Of a stretch of 64,000 nucleotides of DNA, positions 61,067 through 64,000 are shown one piece after another. Numbering within the stretch: position 1 is the stretch's first letter; the number at the start of each line of letters is the position of its first letter. Position numbers and translations under genes: made by a program. Under the pieces are notes generated by a model. It worked only from the letters and a program-made list of their open reading frames with translations. It did no database searches and was not told the origin of the DNA. The stretch comes from Pratylenchus scribneri (Eukaryota > Nematoda > Chromadorea > Rhabditida > Pratylenchidae): positions 2,914,001 to 2,978,000 of the forward strand of contig JAQSEB010000001.1 of assembly GCA_030063045.1 (NCBI GenBank), written 5' to 3'.

Positions 61067-61496
61067 TTCGAATTGTTGTAATTTTTGAGTTATGTTATGA
61101 CAAGAAAATGAAAACTTGATACACTAATTGAAATTTTTGATAAATTTTAACACCTCTTTTCTCTACATATAAATACTATTTAGATTTCTCTATCTCAAAT
61201 TTTTCTTTTAAAAATCTTTGGAAAAAAATTACTAACAAGCTCAAAACACAAAAAAAATTACTCATATTTTTTAATATTTACTATTTTATTGATTGATTTA
61301 TTGATTTTTCCAATACAGTATTCCAAGTAAATTTTTATTTATTAATTTTCATACATGAAAATAAAAACGTTCACTCTCTCTCTGCGACTATAAAAAGAAG
61401 AAATTTTAACATTTCCAGTTCATTTCATCACCCATCAACGAATATTAATTCATTTCCTGCAAACAACTCATCAACGTCGGGACCAAAGCGGACATC
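61067..61496. other. Promoter region of the PP1-like gene
   Basis: About 430 bp. AT-rich, then TATAAAAAGAAG at 61389 and CAGTTCATTTCATCACCCATC just before the ATG at 61497. No gene is seen. Confidence 0.5.
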
Positions 61497-62628
61497 ATGG
61501 CGCAGCAAAAACTCAACCTGCAAGAAGTGGACACAATCATCGAACGAATCCTCCTATGCCATGCTCAACGTTTCACGTCACTGGTCAGTTTTAAATTTAT
61601 CAAAAATTCTTTCAGATCAATAATAAAAATTGTATTTCAGGTCGATGCTTCGGAAATCAAGGCTCTGTGCAATACTGTGATCGAAGTTCTTCAAAGCCAA
61701 TCAGCCATGGTCGAGCTCCAACCACCTGTCATTATATGCGGCGACATCCACGGCCAATTTGCGGACCTGATGCGGATTTTTGCACGACTCGGATTCCCAC
61801 CAACAAAGAACTATCTCTTCCTTGGAGGTAAAAATCATTCATTTTAATTAAACAATAATAATTTTCACCGCTTATTCAGACTACGTTGACAGAGGGCGAC
61901 AAAGTATTGAGACTGCCGTGTTGCTGCTGGCCTACAAGCTACAAAGTGCGATACCCGAACAACATCTTCCTACTGCGAGGAGATGGTCAATCCCTGTTCA
62001 TGGCCTTCAATCGTGCCTTCTCCTGGCTGCCATTCTCTGCTTTCGTCGGAGGCAGAATTCTCTGTGAGTTTATTTTACGACTTAATTTTTATACTAAACT
62101 CCCAAAATTCCAGGTACACACGGTGGCATCTCTGAACGGATTCAAAGTCTGCAGCAACTTCGTCAACTCAAATGTCCAGCAACAGATTACGATGCCCAAC
62201 GGCCATGCGCAGAACTCGACTTGCTGTGGGCGGATCCGGAACAAGGAATCAAGGGCACTGGGCCGAGCAATCGAGGTTTTGATCTGGTTTTATAATTTCA
62301 TTTACCAATTTTTATTCAGGAGCAAGCGTCATGTTCGGTGAGGATCTCGTCATGCGCACTCTCAAGCAATTGGATATCGACTTGATTGTCCGAGCTCATC
62401 AGGTTAAAATTTTGCGCACTTTTTGCCATTCATTTTACATTTAATTTGCAGTTTGTCCAGGATGGGGGGGGGGCCGAATTCTTCGCCGATCGTCGACTCA
62501 TCACCCTCTTCTCTGCACCTCAATATGCTGCCCAATACAACAATGCCGGAGCGACAATTCAAGTTGGCGGGGACCTTCAATGCACATTCCACATCTTCGC
62601 TCCCATGGATGACGCTCAACTTCACTGA
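61497..62628 (+). pseudogene. PP1-family Ser/Thr phosphatase with frameshift and lost GNHE motif
   Basis: Exons read in PP1 order: MAQQKLNLQEVDTIIERILL, EIKALCNTVIEVLQSQ, IICGDIHGQFADLMRIF (metal motif GDxHG), NYLFLGDYVDRGRQSIET (GDxVDRG), then a break, WLPFSAFVGGRILC, THGGISERIQSL (HGG), LLWADPEQG, IDLIVRAHQFVQDG and LITLFSAPQYAAQYNNAGA. Two lesions lie in the third exon. CTACAAG is tandemly duplicated near 61943, which shifts the frame by +1 relative to everything downstream. After FLLRG the usual GNHE catalytic motif and about 20 residues following it are absent (FLLRGDGQSLF). GNHE supplies a metal ligand and the proton donor, so the product would be inactive. The other splice sites are intact, so the damage is recent or an assembly error. 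Confidence 0.8.
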
Positions 62629-62947
62629 TGCGACAAGGACTGATGAAGAAGCAGCAAAGAAGGCAGAAACCCATGTGATAATTCCCCCATATTCTCATCA
62701 ATAATTGTATTGTATAAATATTCCTCCATCTCATCTTCATATTGTCTCCCTAATTGTCATATTTGCATTTTGTTACAAATTGTTATTATGTTTGTATAAA
62801 AAATTTTGAATAAATACTTCCATAAATTTTATTTTTTTTGTTTTTAATAGACTTTAAAATGGTCATATTTAATTAGTTGATATTGATTGATAATAATATG
62901 TAAATGTAAAATGATTAAGTTTCAAACATTTAGATTTAAAAACAAAA

Positions 62948-64000
62948 ATGGATATAAACAATATAATTGAAGCTTTGAGATCTACAACAATTGCGGAAGG
63001 GCAAAATCAAGCCTCCGAATATCTCAAAAAAGTTAGATTTTGATAATTTTGCAAATATCAATCATAAAAGTTAAGGTCTCGTCCATAATTGGCTTCCCGC
63101 AAGTGCTGCTTCGAATCATTCAGGATGCTCAATTAGATTATTCTGTAAGACAAGCAGCGGTTATTTTTCTGAAAAATGTTGTCTACGAGCATTGGAGTGT
63201 GGACGACAAAGATGATGGAAAACAATGGGAATTGAGTGACCAAGATAAGGCGCCTTTAAAACACCAAATAATACAGGCGATAATTCATTCTCCTGAGCCC
63301 ATAAAGTTTCTTTTAATTATATTACCTAATTTTATAAGTAATAATGTATTCATCAGAGTTCATTTGTGTACAACAATGCAATCGATTATGCGCCATGATT
63401 TTCCAGAGAAATGGCCTGGTCTTACTGATGAACTGCTTCCACTTTTGAGTTCACAAGAAAGTGAAATTCTCATGGGAGCTTTGCTGATTTTGCACCGACT
63501 CTGCAAAATATTTGAGTAAGCACTTAATGTAGTTCTTCCATTTTTCCGCCTATTCAGGGCGTTGAAAAATCGATGGTGGTCCTCATGGTCCACCGATATC
63601 ATACCTAGGACATTAGTCTTATCACAACCAAAAAGGTTGTTTAAACCAATACTCAAAACGTTTATTTTTCAGATATAAACGTCAAAAGGAGAAAACACCG
63701 CTTGTCGACTTCATGTGCAGAGCACTGCCCATTCTTCGTGAACGTCTTTCTACGCTCATTGCAAACAAAACATCTGCTTCATATTTCGTCCAAAAACAAA
63801 TACTTAAAATTTTTTATTCGATTGTTCAGGTTTGAATTAAATAATTGAATAAATACAAATTCTATATTTAGTTTTCATTAAATTTACAAATGCTTCCAAT
63901 TGAAGAATATGCCAGATGGTTAAAGAATTTCATGGACATTATACAAAAAGAAATACCAGCTGAATGTGATGCAGTGCCGGAGGATGAACGCGCCGAGACT
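62948..64000 (+). CDS. IPO7: Importin-7/8 (importin-beta family), 5' part
   Basis: It starts at 62948 (MDINNIIEALRSTTIAEGQN) and runs off the right edge. It follows importin-7 closely: QLDYSVRQAAVIFLKNVVYE (importin-beta N-terminal domain), HQIIQAIIHSPEPIKF, MQSIMRHDFPEKWPGLTDEL, ILHRLCKIFE, YKRQKEKTPLVDFMCRALPI, VQKQILKIFYSIVQFSLNLQ, WLKNFMDIIQKEIPAEC and then an acidic DAVPEDER. Exons break near 63030, 63515, 63672 and 63830. Importin-7 carries ribosomal proteins, histone H1 and SMADs into the nucleus. Confidence 0.93.

Overview
The window looks like nuclear DNA of a nematode. The genes have many tiny introns (mostly 40-60 bp) ending in TTTAG-like 3' splice sites. Same-strand gene pairs sit 100-300 bp apart, often with an AG just upstream of the ATG, as in trans-spliced operons. 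Several families are nematode hallmarks: a UNC-30/Pitx homeobox gene, an astacin (NAS) protease with EGF, CUB and TSP1 domains, a GT92 glycosyltransferase and a GPC-2-type G gamma. At least two introns need GC-AG splicing, which, with the AT-rich, repeat-loaded sequence, would suit a tylenchid (possibly a cyst-type plant parasite). The exact taxon is a guess. All functions come from reading translations by eye; no database search was run.

Layout. 0-5.5 kb: 5' end of an LRR protein gene (-) and the homeobox gene (+), whose last intron holds nested mobile elements. 6-8.3 kb: two CCR4-NOT subunit genes in tandem (CNOT2 then CNOT11, -). 9-18.7 kb: a UBE2E-like enzyme followed by SPTLC1 (+). SPTLC1 has two repeat-filled introns and a 4.1-kb intron that contains a whole antisense trehalase gene. 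18.8-26.9 kb: CTNNBL1 (-), a small membrane protein and an N-terminal HEATR1/UTP10 gene (+), then a nucleoredoxin-like protein and a histidine phosphatase (-). 27.7-31 kb: astacin (+). 31.8-33.4 kb: three short genes in a row (-), including KXD1. 35.5-39.9 kb: a CHH/ITP-like neuropeptide (+), then CDKAL1 and a Cys-type selenoprotein T homologue (-). 40.5-51.7 kb: an angiomotin-like gene (+), a TECPR2-like gene (-) and a tetraspanin (+). 52.8-64 kb: GPC-2 (-), NAD(P) transhydrogenase (-), GT92 enzyme (+), a damaged PP1 phosphatase (+) and the 5' end of importin-7 (+).

The most striking feature is not a gene. Seven arrays of one 25-bp repeat, in both orientations, make up close to 10% of the window. 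Four lie in introns and three between genes. The repeat is stop-free in all frames of one strand, so it creates long false ORFs (up to 561 codons).

There are also several small mobile-element families, mostly in introns: a four-copy unit ending in GTCCTAATCTA, a hAT-type MITE with an 8-bp target duplication, a MITE inserted inside another repeat, a two-copy hairpin MITE family, and up to five tRNA-like (B-box) sequences.

The genes are mostly housekeeping and do not form one pathway. Local groupings are worth noting: two arms of CCR4-NOT together, SELT with CDKAL1 (membrane redox and tRNA modification), and mitochondrial or lysosomal small genes together.
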